This document shows positions 35,385 through 43,938 of a stretch of DNA of 64,000 bases, in pieces (position 1 is the stretch's first letter; each line of letters starts with the position of its first letter). This DNA comes from Sphingobacteriales bacterium (GTDB lineage: Bacteria > Bacteroidota > Bacteroidia > Chitinophagales > UBA2359), in NCBI GenBank assembly GCA_016718845.1, contig JADKCK010000013.1:54251-118250 (forward strand), read 5' to 3'. The notes under the pieces are model-generated. The model made no database searches. It was not told the DNA's origin and was given only the letters and a program-made list of their open reading frames with translations. Both the position numbers and the translations under genes were made by a program.

Positions 35385-35460
35385 TTTAAAAAAAATAAAA
35401 TAGTAGACTGCAACTATCCTCATTTTTGTGCTACTATTTTAAATCAAAATTTATTCAAAA

Positions 35461-36267
35461 ATGAAATTACGTAATCTATTTTTAGTCGCTCTACTTTTCA
35501 TTGGAGCGGTAAGTTTTCAAAGTTGTAAAGAGGAAGGATGTACCGACCCGAAAGCAGCTAATTACAATCCTGACGCAGAAGATGACAACGGTACTTGTAC
35601 CTTTGACAAAACGGATGACATTGTGGAAATTGCCATTCGTCAGGTAAAAACAGGTCAAGATGCTTCTTTTGTTACAGCAAGAGAAAATTTTATCAATCTT
35701 TTGACGCAGCAAGAATATGTGTATAATGATAGAGAGTATGCTTCTTTCTACCATTTCAACCCTGCTCAAGATACTGCAAGAGCCGTATTTATTGGCATGA
35801 CGCAATATGAAGATTTGGCAACATTTCAAGAAGTAGGTAACACGTTGGGAAATACTGCTGAAGCGGGAGCATTTTTCAGCACTTTTGACGCACTTGTTTT
35901 TACGGCTATGAAGCCCAAAGTAGCAGGTACAGCAGTTGATTTATCTACACTTGCCACATCGGGGCAAATTTTGGAAGTTGCCGTGAGGGATTTATCGCAA
36001 TATCCTAACTTTGACCAAGCGGATTATGATGCAAAGTTACAAGCGTTTTTAGATGTGTTAGCACAACAAACAGGAAGGGTAGCCGAATATCAATGGGTAT
36101 CCGTGCTTGACCCTAATATTGTGGTTGGAATGACGGTTTATGAAAGCCAACAAGCGTTTTTTACGATTGCTTCAGACCCTGCCTTTAATGCAAATCCCTC
36201 AGTCGGAGCATTTTTCGCTTCTTACCCACCGAATATGGGCGGAGAAGTGAGTACCGTTGTAAAATAA
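35461..36267 (+). CDS. Lipoprotein with two ABM-like ferredoxin-fold domains
   Basis: 268 residues. The signal ends in lipobox SFQSC (Cys about 22). A short Asp/Asn-rich segment (CTDPKAANYNPDAEDDNGTC) resembles the calcium-binding DPxAxNYxxxA motif found in many Bacteroidota secreted proteins. Two related halves of about 100 residues follow (VEIAIRQVKTGQDASF ... and LEVAVRDLSQYPNFD ...), each like an antibiotic-biosynthesis-monooxygenase (ABM) domain. Function unknown; probably the last gene of the AraC-led cluster, followed by a hairpin. Confidence 0.7.
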   Translation: MKLRNLFLVALLFIGAVSFQSCKEEGCTDPKAANYNPDAEDDNGTCTFDKTDDIVEIAIRQVKTGQDASFVTARENFINLLTQQEYVYNDREYASFYHFNPAQDTARAVFIGMTQYEDLATFQEVGNTLGNTAEAGAFFSTFDALVFTAMKPKVAGTAVDLSTLATSGQILEVAVRDLSQYPNFDQADYDAKLQAFLDVLAQQTGRVAEYQWVSVLDPNIVVGMTVYESQQAFFTIASDPAFNANPSVGAFFASYPPNMGGEVSTVVK

Positions 36268-36289
36268 GCATAAAAAACAGGTATCTTTG

Positions 36290-36325
36290 AAAGGACAAAT
36301 TGGAGCAATCTGATTTGCCCTTTTT
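36290..36325 (+). terminator. Terminator after the AraC-led cluster
   Basis: AAAGGACAAAT pairs with ATTTGCCCTTT (one mismatch) across a 12-base loop, then TT. It lies 23 bases after the lipoprotein stop. Confidence 0.6.
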
Positions 36326-36460
36326 CATTTGAAGGCAAAAGAACACTACCGACAACATTGTATATGCGATAATGCTCCCTAAACAGTCTCATAATTTTTA
36401 AATGCTCGCCAATCGAGGCTATTATACTATCCACACAATTTGTCGTAGTACCTAAAATAA

Positions 36461-36494
36461 AAAAGGTCTGCCTTAAAACGGCAGACCTTTTTTA
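36461..36494 (-). terminator. Terminator after dnaJ
   Basis: AAAAGGTCTGCC/GGCAGACCTTTT with A and T tracts on both sides, 12 bases past the leftward dnaJ stop. Confidence 0.85.
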
Positions 36495-36505
36495 GTGTGA
36501 TACAA

Positions 36506-37660
36506 CTAAAACATGTCTTTTATTTTATCAAAAAAACCTTTTTCGTTTTTGGTTGGATTAGGATGAAAATTAGGTGCGTTTCGTAAGCCTTCTAAAATGT
36601 CGGTTTCGCGTTGGCTAAGTGTTTTGGGTGTCCAGATGTGTATTTCTACTAGTTGGTCGCCGGTTATGCGCCCGTTTAGTTGTGGCAAGCCTTTGCCTTT
36701 TAGCCTAAACACCTTACCCGATTGTGTGCCGGGTGGTATTTTTATTTTTGCTTTACCGCCAATAGTTGGTATTTCGATGCTATTGTTGCCCAATGCGGCA
36801 TCTACAAAGCTAATGTATAGGGTATGTATAACATCGTTACCGTCGCGGCGTAGGTGTTCGTCGGGTATTTCTTCGATAGATATGAGCAAATCGCCTGGTG
36901 GTGCGCTGCGTTCGCCGGCATTGCCTTTGCCGCTCATAGATAGTTGTATGCCATCGTTTACGCCTGCGGGTATGTCTATGGTAATGGTTTCTTCGCCGTA
37001 TACGCGTCCTTCTCCTTTGCAGCTTGTGCAGGCGTTGGTAATAATTTTGCCTTCGCCTTTGCAGCTTGGGCAAGTAACGGTGCTTGCCATTTGCCCTAAA
37101 AAGGTGTTGGTTACTTGTCGCACTGCACCTTGTCCGCCGCAGGTTTGGCAGGTCGAAAACGAGTTGCTATCTTTTGCTCCTGAGCCTTGGCAGGTGTCGC
37201 AAGCAACATGTTTTTTGACTTTAACGGTTTTTTGTGCGCCATTAGCAATTTCGGCAAGGGTCATTTTTATTTTTACGCGCAGGTTAGTACCTGTACGTCC
37301 GCCCCTACGAGCTCCGCCGCCGCCGCCTGCTCTGCCGCCGCCAAACATATCGCCAAAAATATCGCCAAAGTTGCGGAAAATATCATCCATGTCCATACCG
37401 CCAAAACCACCATTGGCTCCGCCGCCACCACCGCGCACACCATCATGCCCCATACGGTCGTATCGGGCTCGTTTTTGTGGGTCGCTTAGTACTTCGTAAG
37501 CTTCGGCGGCTTCTTTAAATTTTTCTTCGGCTTCTTTGTTGTTTGGGTTGCGGTCGGGGTGAAACTGCATGGCTACCTTTCGGTACGATTTTTTTATTTC
37601 GTCGGCTTCTGCATTTTTGCTTACACCCAGTATTTCGTAATAATCTCTTTTGGTTGACAT
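36506..37660 (-). CDS. dnaJ: Molecular chaperone DnaJ (Hsp40)
   Basis: 384 residues, full length. The J domain has HPD at 34-36. The Gly/Phe-rich linker (about 72-120) is followed by four zinc-finger CxxCxGxG repeats (CDTCQGSG, CQTCGGQG, CPSCKGEG, CTSCKGEG), then the C-terminal substrate-binding domains. It stimulates DnaK ATPase activity. grpE lies upstream on the same strand, separated by a MITE-like insertion; dnaK is not in the window. Confidence 0.97.
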   Translation of the reverse strand: MSTKRDYYEILGVSKNAEADEIKKSYRKVAMQFHPDRNPNNKEAEEKFKEAAEAYEVLSDPQKRARYDRMGHDGVRGGGGGANGGFGGMDMDDIFRNFGDIFGDMFGGGRAGGGGGARRGGRTGTNLRVKIKMTLAEIANGAQKTVKVKKHVACDTCQGSGAKDSNSFSTCQTCGGQGAVRQVTNTFLGQMASTVTCPSCKGEGKIITNACTSCKGEGRVYGEETITIDIPAGVNDGIQLSMSGKGNAGERSAPPGDLLISIEEIPDEHLRRDGNDVIHTLYISFVDAALGNNSIEIPTIGGKAKIKIPPGTQSGKVFRLKGKGLPQLNGRITGDQLVEIHIWTPKTLSQRETDILEGLRNAPNFHPNPTKNEKGFFDKIKDMF

Positions 37661-37683
37661 GGATAATCGATTTGCAATTGTAC

Positions 37684-37858
37684 TGTAAGTAGCTATTCAA
37701 TCTAATATTGTCGGGTAAATTGGGCAGCCAAATGTCAACATCAAATTACCAACATTGTCGGTATTTGTTGTATTAGCCCCCCTCCAAACTCCCCCCACGG
37801 GGGGAGAGCTATCAGTTTTATTTATACCCGACAGCATTAAGTTGAACAACCAGTAAGT
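37684..37858. repeat. MITE-like element, family A, copy 2
   Basis: About 175 bp between grpE and dnaJ. The left arm contains CTATTCAATCTAATATTGTC and the right arm the inverted counterpart ending in GTTGAACAAC. The arms match those at 19039-19242, while the middle differs and holds a CTCCCCCCACGGGGGGAG hairpin. It separates two genes that are normally adjacent in an operon. Confidence 0.6.
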
Positions 37859-37927
37859 TGGGTTTTGGATAAGAGTTGTGTTGTGCAATAGTTTTTTTTA
37901 GGCAAATAGTTGCTTAAAAAAGCTAAT

Positions 37928-38488
37928 TCATTTACCTACTATTACTTTGGCGTAGCGGATAATTTTTTCGTGCAGATAATAGCCACGTTCTAACTCGTCT
38001 ACTACTTTGCCTTGTAGGTCTTGGTTTGGGGCGGGTATTTCGGTAATGGCGTCGTGTAGGTCGGGGTTAAATTCTTCGCCTATGGTTTGCATTACTTTTA
38101 GCCCTTTTTGGTCAAGTATGTGTTTTAGTTTGTTGTAAATAAGTTCAAAGCCTTTGGGGTCGGTGTTTTGGGCTTTAAAGGCTCGTTCAAAATCGTCGAG
38201 TACGGGTAAAACCTCTACAATAAGGTCTTTTGATGCGGTGCGCATTAGCTCTACTTTTTCGCGGGCGTTGCGACGTTTTGCGTTTTCAAACTCTGCCAAT
38301 AAGCGCAGGTATTTGTCTTTTAGGGCTGACAGCTCGTCGTTTGTTTTGTCAGTAGTACTGTCATTGGTGCTGCCCTGATTGTTATTTTCGCTTGTTTCGG
38401 TGGTCGAATTTTCTACTGCATCGCCAGTAAATTCGGCATCGGTAGGTATTTCTTCGTGTTCTAGGATTATATCTTGGTGTGGATCCAT
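37928..38488 (-). CDS. grpE: GrpE nucleotide exchange factor
   Basis: About 187 residues from the ATG at 38488 (MDPHQDIILEHEE); an upstream in-frame start is rejected because its added residues are not conserved-looking. The protein has an acidic N-terminus, a long helix (ALKDKYLRLLAEFENAKRRN), VLDDFERAF and the C-terminal signature GKVVDELERGYYLHEKIIRYAKVIV. GrpE releases ADP from DnaK. It is transcribed toward dnaJ. Confidence 0.96.
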   Translation of the reverse strand: MDPHQDIILEHEEIPTDAEFTGDAVENSTTETSENNNQGSTNDSTTDKTNDELSALKDKYLRLLAEFENAKRRNAREKVELMRTASKDLIVEVLPVLDDFERAFKAQNTDPKGFELIYNKLKHILDQKGLKVMQTIGEEFNPDLHDAITEIPAPNQDLQGKVVDELERGYYLHEKIIRYAKVIVGK

Positions 38489-38672
38489 GATTGTGTTTAA
38501 ATTTTTATTTAGGATTAAGGGTTTCAAATATCTTGCCAAGCCTTTTTTTCTGACAAATTGTCAGATTTCTTCACAGGCTTTGCAGCAAATTATAAGCTGT
38601 AATTTTATAGCACAACACACATCACCCAAAAAAAATGCCCCTTTGATTAAACAAAAGGACATTTTTGTGGCT

Positions 38673-39227
38673 TTACTGCATGGCTTTTAGTGCTTGCTGA
38701 AAATGGCGTTGATTGTGGTAGATAACAAACCGTAAGCAGTCGCCCAAACGAATTTTAATTAACCGGTTTATAGATATAGGTATTCTTATTTTTTCGAGGT
38801 TTACTTTTTTCGATGCTTCTAATAGCTCTAATAGTTGCTCTTGTTGTATCAAAAACTCGCTTATTACTTGTTGTTTATCTAAAAGTTTATTGGGGTTATA
38901 GCTTTTTAAGGTTTTCATGGGCTTGCTGGGGGTGCCGCTTTTGGGGAGTTTTATGCTTTCGACAAAATAGTTACCTAACCAACCCGATGTAAAAGTTGGT
39001 TCAGGTGTATGTTTTGCATGGGTAATAGCTTTTTCGATGGCAGGCAAATAATACCTGCCATATATATTTAGGTGTTCTAGGCACTGCAATGCGCTCCATT
39101 TATTGGGTTGTGGTTGGCGGTTAAGCACGCTTGCGGGCAGGCTGTTCCATTGCTCTACCATAGCAAGCAAATCTTGGGTTTGTTGGCTTAGGTCGTCAAT
39201 AAGTAGTTGGGTATTAAGCGTGGGCAT
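38673..39227 (-). CDS. DinB-family protein
   Basis: 184 residues. NKWSALQCLEHLNIYGRYYLPAI and the C-terminal YHNQRHFQQALKAM carry the His residues of the DinB/YfiT four-helix metal-binding fold. DinB-like proteins are putative metal-dependent transferases or hydrolases, some using mycothiol or bacillithiol; the substrate is unknown here. Confidence 0.85.
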   Translation of the reverse strand: MPTLNTQLLIDDLSQQTQDLLAMVEQWNSLPASVLNRQPQPNKWSALQCLEHLNIYGRYYLPAIEKAITHAKHTPEPTFTSGWLGNYFVESIKLPKSGTPSKPMKTLKSYNPNKLLDKQQVISEFLIQQEQLLELLEASKKVNLEKIRIPISINRLIKIRLGDCLRFVIYHNQRHFQQALKAMQ

Positions 39228-39312
39228 TTTTTTGATTATAAATTGTTAATTATTGATTGGTGTTACGCACAAGAGTACACGGATTTAAAAAAATGATTTG
39301 CTGATATTGGTA

Positions 39313-41883
39313 TCAAATTGGCACTAAGTTTTTACCTTCTATCCAGCCTTTTTGCCCGCTACCTAATTGTATTTGCCACCAATCGGCGTGGCTATCTAGC
39401 ACATTTACTTTTGCCCCTGCCGACAGTTCAACAACCGATGGGCTTGTTTCGGTGGGTAACTCTCTAACAATTATTTCGGGTTTATTTACAATAGCAAATT
39501 GTTGTACATATTGTTGATAGTACAAAGTATAGGCTGCCCCTACCGACCATAAACTTGCTAATAGCAACAGGTTTGGTATGTTTATAAAGCGCTTTTGGGT
39601 AGCTAATTGCTTATTCAAAAGTGCTTTTTTTTGTAAAATAAAGGCTGCCCATATCCACATAAACAGCAGTGCTAATATTGCCCAAGTGTTGGTATTTAAC
39701 AAATTACAGCATCGTAGCCAAATTTGCATTATGGTTATTTGTGGTAGCACATCGGTTTTTTGCGTTACGCGCTCGTTAGCCAAAGTCAAATTATGTTGTA
39801 TGTTGGTGTTGTTTGGCGATAGTTGCAAGGCGCGCTCGTAGTTAAGCACAGCGGGTGCGGTTTGTTTTAGGCGATAATAGCAATTACCCAAATTATAATA
39901 CAAAGCCGCCGATTGTTGTTCGGTTTTTAATATTGCTTCGTACATAACTGCTGCTTGCGTATATTGGGCATTGTTGTACAAACTTAGGGCTTGTTGCATT
40001 TGTTGGCTGCTATCGGCGGCAAACAGTTGGGCGGCGTACAGCATCAAACAAAAACCTAATGCGGCAGCTTTGGGCATTTTTTGTTTTTGGGGCGATTCGG
40101 TTTGGGTGTCGTTTTCAATATCTTGCAACAATTGCTGGGCTTGTGTACTTAGTTGGTCGGATGCGGTATGGGCTATATTGGGCAGATAGGCGTTGTTTTC
40201 GCATTGGTCAAGTAATTGCCACAATTTGGCTATGTTATTGTCCGATACATTGGCTATTTTTAGTTGTTTTGTGGCATCATCTTTTGCCCACCCCACCGAC
40301 AAGCCAAATTTGTGCGACACATATTGCCGTAGGGTTTGCTGCATTTGCTCGTAAAACAAACGCGTATTGTTGCTTGCCAATGCCAATTGTGCTTTGTTTA
40401 TTTGTGCCAATGCAGTGGCGGCAGCTTGTTGTTGCAACACCAAAGCGGGGTTTGGGGCAATTGTTGGGTTTAGTTTGCTCTTTATCCACCTAAAAGCAAA
40501 AAAAGCTAATGGCAACGCCCATCCAAGCCAATATAGGGCGTATTGCAACAGCGGTTTTGTGGGCGATTGCAGAGCAAGATTTGTGTTTGCCTCGGATAGT
40601 TGGTTTTCGTTGGTGTTGGCGGTGGCAGATGGTGTTATTTGCAACTGTATAGCAGGTTGCTCAATACTTTTGTATTGTTGTTCTTTGGGGTCGAAGTAGC
40701 TAAATTTTATGGCAGGAATTTCGAAATTACCTGTTTCGGTAGGCACAATGGTATATTCAAACATTTTGTTGCCCACAATGGCATCGCCGGCATTGGTTAC
40801 GTTTTCGGTTACTTGCGGGTCAAAATGCTCAAACGAAGCAGGAAACTCGATGTTGGGTTGGCTAATTAATTTGGTGTTTCCTTCGCCGGCTACGCGCAGT
40901 TGTAATTTAAACGATTCGTTGGCTGCCAGTGTTTGTTTGTCGGTTTGGATTTGTGCCGAAAAGCTACCTACGCCGCCCGTAAAATTGGGGGGTTGTGGTT
41001 GTGGCAAGGGCAATACTTGTACGGTGGTGGTATCGCTTTTTAAGTTAATGGTTTCGGTTTGCCCAAATGAGCCAAAGAATCCTGCATTGGGGTCGGCAAT
41101 TCTAACTTCGGCTTTGCCTCCAATTTGGTCAATGGTTAGGATACCGCTTCGTTGGGCAAAAAGGGCGTATTTTTTAAGGTCTACGGTGGTAAAGTTTTCG
41201 CCGTTGATGATGGTGTTTTGTCGGTTTTGTGGGGTAGTCATCTCCTCGACCCAAAAGCCTGTAAACGATGCTGCATTATCTAAATTATAGCTCAATACAT
41301 CTACGTTGGTAAAAATACGGTAGGTAACAGTTACTTGTTGCCCTTGATAAACTTTGGATTGGTCAACAATGGCTTTGAGCCACACGCGTGGGGTGGTGGT
41401 AGTTTGTGGCGCAGATGGTGCAGGTTGTGGCATGTTGGGCGGAAACCCAAAGGGTGGCATATTGCCAAAGGGCGACGAGGGGCGTTGTGCTTGTGTGCTG
41501 CTTCCTTGTATTACCCGAACAGTTGCTTTGCCCGACCGAACGGTTTTGCCATTGTCGGTGGTGGCAGTGGCGGGTGCAATGGTAAAAGTGCCGGTACGTT
41601 TGGGTTGTAGTACATACGACAAGGTGACAGACCGCGACACCGAGCCATTTACAAATTGTATGCTTTGCGATTGATTGGGACCCCCTACAATTCGGAAATC
41701 GGAGAGTGAAGGGGCTTGAAAATCGCGCAAACCTGCCCCCTCGAGGGCGTAACTTAACTCAAAGGATTGTTGTGTACCTACTTCGGCATTAGACGGGTTA
41801 ACAGTTAGTGTTTGTGCCAACACTTGATAGGATAAAAATAAACTAACGAAAAAAAAGAAGCTATTTTTTAGAAGATACGACAT
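39313..41883 (-). CDS. BatD-BatE fusion: oxygen-tolerance protein with TPR and SH3 domains
   Basis: About 856 residues from the ATG at 41883, with a signal ending LSYQVLAQ. The N-terminal 440 residues are BatD (VNPSNAEVGTQQSFELSYAL, SVTLSYVLQPKRTGTF, DLKKYALFAQRSG). A membrane segment (LYWLGWALPLAFFAF) and a helical domain follow. Near residue 602 a second signal-like segment, MPKAAALGFCLMLYAAQLFA, is read through in frame and leads into TPR repeats (ALYYNLGNCYYRLKQTAPAV), two membrane segments and a C-terminal SH3b domain, as in BatE. BatD/E belong to the aerotolerance complex with MoxR and vWA BatA/B proteins, which are not adjacent here. Confidence 0.85.
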   Translation of the reverse strand: MSYLLKNSFFFFVSLFLSYQVLAQTLTVNPSNAEVGTQQSFELSYALEGAGLRDFQAPSLSDFRIVGGPNQSQSIQFVNGSVSRSVTLSYVLQPKRTGTFTIAPATATTDNGKTVRSGKATVRVIQGSSTQAQRPSSPFGNMPPFGFPPNMPQPAPSAPQTTTTPRVWLKAIVDQSKVYQGQQVTVTYRIFTNVDVLSYNLDNAASFTGFWVEEMTTPQNRQNTIINGENFTTVDLKKYALFAQRSGILTIDQIGGKAEVRIADPNAGFFGSFGQTETINLKSDTTTVQVLPLPQPQPPNFTGGVGSFSAQIQTDKQTLAANESFKLQLRVAGEGNTKLISQPNIEFPASFEHFDPQVTENVTNAGDAIVGNKMFEYTIVPTETGNFEIPAIKFSYFDPKEQQYKSIEQPAIQLQITPSATANTNENQLSEANTNLALQSPTKPLLQYALYWLGWALPLAFFAFRWIKSKLNPTIAPNPALVLQQQAAATALAQINKAQLALASNNTRLFYEQMQQTLRQYVSHKFGLSVGWAKDDATKQLKIANVSDNNIAKLWQLLDQCENNAYLPNIAHTASDQLSTQAQQLLQDIENDTQTESPQKQKMPKAAALGFCLMLYAAQLFAADSSQQMQQALSLYNNAQYTQAAVMYEAILKTEQQSAALYYNLGNCYYRLKQTAPAVLNYERALQLSPNNTNIQHNLTLANERVTQKTDVLPQITIMQIWLRCCNLLNTNTWAILALLFMWIWAAFILQKKALLNKQLATQKRFINIPNLLLLASLWSVGAAYTLYYQQYVQQFAIVNKPEIIVRELPTETSPSVVELSAGAKVNVLDSHADWWQIQLGSGQKGWIEGKNLVPI

Positions 41884-41968
41884 GCTCAAGTGGGTTTTAT
41901 ACGGCACAAAGATAAGGCATTTAATTGAAAATGACGCACTGCTACTGATATTTAGCGACAATGGTAAA

Positions 41969-42006
41969 AAGGCTAAACCGCAGCAATGTGTGGTTTAGCC
42001 TTTTGT
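41969..42006 (-). terminator. Terminator after the Asn/Thr-repeat beta-barrel gene
   Basis: AAGGCTAAACC/GGTTTAGCCTT with a 12-base loop and flanking A and T runs, just past the leftward stop at 42029. Confidence 0.75.
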
Positions 42007-42028
42007 AAAAAGATAGGGATAGAGCAAT

Positions 42029-42718
42029 TTATCGCCCAAAATTTATACCACCTGTTATGGTTAGCGGGCTGTTGTAGGGCGAGTTGCCTTTTTTATAGAG
42101 CAAATCGTAGGTAATAGATACGTTGGTATTTACGCCCATAAAATTGCGGTTATAGCCACCGCCAATGGGCAAGCGATGAGTGCTGCGGTTTTGGTTATCG
42201 GCATTTTGGTAGTTCAAAAATTCGTATTGACCCTCTACAAACACGTTTGGTATTACATCGTATCGGGCAAAAGTTCTACCGCCCCAAATAATGGGCGTGC
42301 TGCTCGACGGGCGATATTGTAAGGTAGGACCAATGCCAATTTGTGCGTTTTTCATAAGTCGGTAGCCCAAATAAGGGTTGGCTTCAATGGCAAAGGTAGT
42401 ACCATTGGTTGTGGCATTTACGCCTCCGCCAATAAATACTTTTTTAGGCATACCGGGCAAGTGTATGTTTGATTGTTGAGGTGTATTAGTGGGTGCAGTG
42501 TTGCCTTTGGGTGTTGTGGTGTTACCTGTGTTTACGGTAGCTTTGGGGCGCCCCGTATTGGTATTTGTATTGGTTTTAGGGCTGCCGTTTGTTGGCGTGT
42601 TGGTATTAGTGTTTGTGTTGGTATTAGTGGGTGTAGCTTTGGGGCGTGTTTGTTGAGCAAACAATTGAACAGAGCCCAATATGCACAAAGCGAAGAAAAC
42701 TAAAAGATGATTTTTCAT
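42029..42718 (-). CDS. Outer-membrane beta-barrel protein with Asn/Thr repeat linker
   Basis: About 229 residues from the ATG at 42718. A signal peptide ends near LFAQQ. Residues 25-90 are a low-complexity linker of (NT)n, P, G and K, encoded by a DNA repeat. The remaining 135 residues look like a small beta barrel (FIGGGVNATTNGTTFAIEAN, GYRLMKNAQIGIGPTLQY) ending in Arg after INFG. Function unknown; it may be a porin-like or structural surface protein. Confidence 0.65.
   Translation of the reverse strand: MKNHLLVFFALCILGSVQLFAQQTRPKATPTNTNTNTNTNTPTNGSPKTNTNTNTGRPKATVNTGNTTTPKGNTAPTNTPQQSNIHLPGMPKKVFIGGGVNATTNGTTFAIEANPYLGYRLMKNAQIGIGPTLQYRPSSSTPIIWGGRTFARYDVIPNVFVEGQYEFLNYQNADNQNRSTHRLPIGGGYNRNFMGVNTNVSITYDLLYKKGNSPYNSPLTITGGINFGR
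42540..42650. repeat. Low-complexity coding repeat (Asn-Thr codons)
   Basis: Short tandem units of the type GGTATTAGT/GTTTGTGTT on the plus strand encode the NTNTNTNT linker of the barrel protein. This kind of repeat is prone to length change by slippage. Confidence 0.6.
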
Positions 42719-43050
42719 GACTAACAACGTTTTTTTTGGAGAATTTTAAAAAGCTTTTTGATGCAAATATTGTATAACATCAGACGTGTCTTTATTGGCT
42801 ATTTTGCGTCTATACAAGTGTGAAATGGCTATTTTTGCCATTTTGTAGCAATAGACTTTAAATTTGGGAAGAAGTTTAAACAAAAGCTCAAATTTTATGT
42901 TCCTTTTTTAGGGTAACTATTATAGTTTGCACTGCAAAGTTTTTTTGTTCTGCAAAAAAGTTGTACCTTTGCCCTCTATTTTGCTTAATTTGCAAGCAAT
43001 TTCCTATTTGTCATCACACTAAAGCCCTTTCTAAAAATACGACCCGTTCT
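42719..43050 (+). promoter_or_regulatory. Intergenic region with the rpoD promoter
   Basis: The -7 box TACCTTTG lies at 42964-42971, 79 bases before the ATG at 43051. A TTTG at 42944 is only 16 bases upstream, shorter than usual. A second, weaker box TATTTTTG is at 42830-42837. No other structure is seen in this 332-base gap. Confidence 0.6.
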
Positions 43051-43920
43051 ATGAGGCAGTTAAAAATTACGAAATCAATTACCAACAGGGAAAGTCAATC
43101 GTTAGAGAAATACTTGCAAGAGATAGGCAAGGTTGATCTGCTTACGCCCGAAGAAGAAGTAGAGTTAGCCAAACGTATTAAGCAAGGCGACCACGAGTCG
43201 TTGGACAAGCTAACAAAAGCCAATTTGCGTTTTGTGGTGTCGGTTGCTAAACAATACCAAAATCAAGGATTATCGTTAAGCGACCTTATCAACGAAGGCA
43301 ATTTAGGTTTGATAAAAGCCGCCCAACGTTTTGATGAAACACGCGGATTCAAGTTTATTTCGTATGCTGTTTGGTGGATACGCCAATCTATATTGCAGGC
43401 ACTTGCCGAGCAATCGCGCATTGTGCGCCTACCTTTAAACAAAGTAGGCTCGTTGAACAAAATCAACAAAGCCTTCTCGCAATTAGAGCAAGAGTACGAA
43501 CGCGAACCATCAGCCGAAGAATTAGCCGATTTGCTTAACATTGGCACCGAAGAAGTAGAAACTACTTTGGGCGTAGCCGCGCGCCACGTATCGGTAGATG
43601 CCCCCTTTGCCGAGGGCGAAGACAGCTCGCTGCTAGATGTATTAGAAAGCATTGGCACTCCGCGCACCGATTCGCATTTAGATTATTTGGAGTCGTTGCG
43701 TCAAGAAATAGAACGCTCTTTATCTACCCTAACTCCACGTCAGCGCGATGTTATCAAACTTTACTTTGGCATTGGCGTAGAACACAGCATGTCGCTCGAA
43801 GACATAGGCGACCGATTTACCCTAACGCGCGAGCGCGTGCGCCAAATAAAAGATAAAGCTATCAACAAATTGCGTAACACATCAAAAAGCAAATTGTTGA
43901 AAACTTATTTGGGGGGATAA
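43051..43920 (+). CDS. rpoD: Primary sigma factor RpoD (Bacteroidota short type)
   Basis: 289 residues from the ATG at 43051; an upstream in-frame start sits at the promoter and is rejected. Region 1.2 (ESQSLEKYLQEIGKVDLLTP), region 2 (LRFVVSVAKQYQNQGLSLSD, GFKFISYAVWWIRQSI), region 3 and region 4 (LTPRQRDVIKLYFGIG, TRERVRQIKDKAINKLR) are all present. Region 1.1 is absent, as is usual for Bacteroidota. It directs RNA polymerase to the TTTG/TAnnTTTG promoters seen throughout this window. The AAA ATPase gene begins 18 bases after its stop. Confidence 0.97.
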   Translation: MRQLKITKSITNRESQSLEKYLQEIGKVDLLTPEEEVELAKRIKQGDHESLDKLTKANLRFVVSVAKQYQNQGLSLSDLINEGNLGLIKAAQRFDETRGFKFISYAVWWIRQSILQALAEQSRIVRLPLNKVGSLNKINKAFSQLEQEYEREPSAEELADLLNIGTEEVETTLGVAARHVSVDAPFAEGEDSSLLDVLESIGTPRTDSHLDYLESLRQEIERSLSTLTPRQRDVIKLYFGIGVEHSMSLEDIGDRFTLTRERVRQIKDKAINKLRNTSKSKLLKTYLGG

Positions 43921-43938
43921 TAAAAATAAAAACAAACA

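Noticed and set aside
36597..37499. Long open frame antisense to dnaJ (300 codons)
   Set aside because: It mirrors the Gly/Phe and zinc-finger codons of dnaJ; residue composition is Pro/Ser/Ala rich with no domain, and dnaJ is unmistakable on the other strand.
42540..42650. Possible CRISPR-like array
   Set aside because: Units are short, uninterrupted, in frame and encode an Asn-Thr linker; there are no spacers or cas genes.
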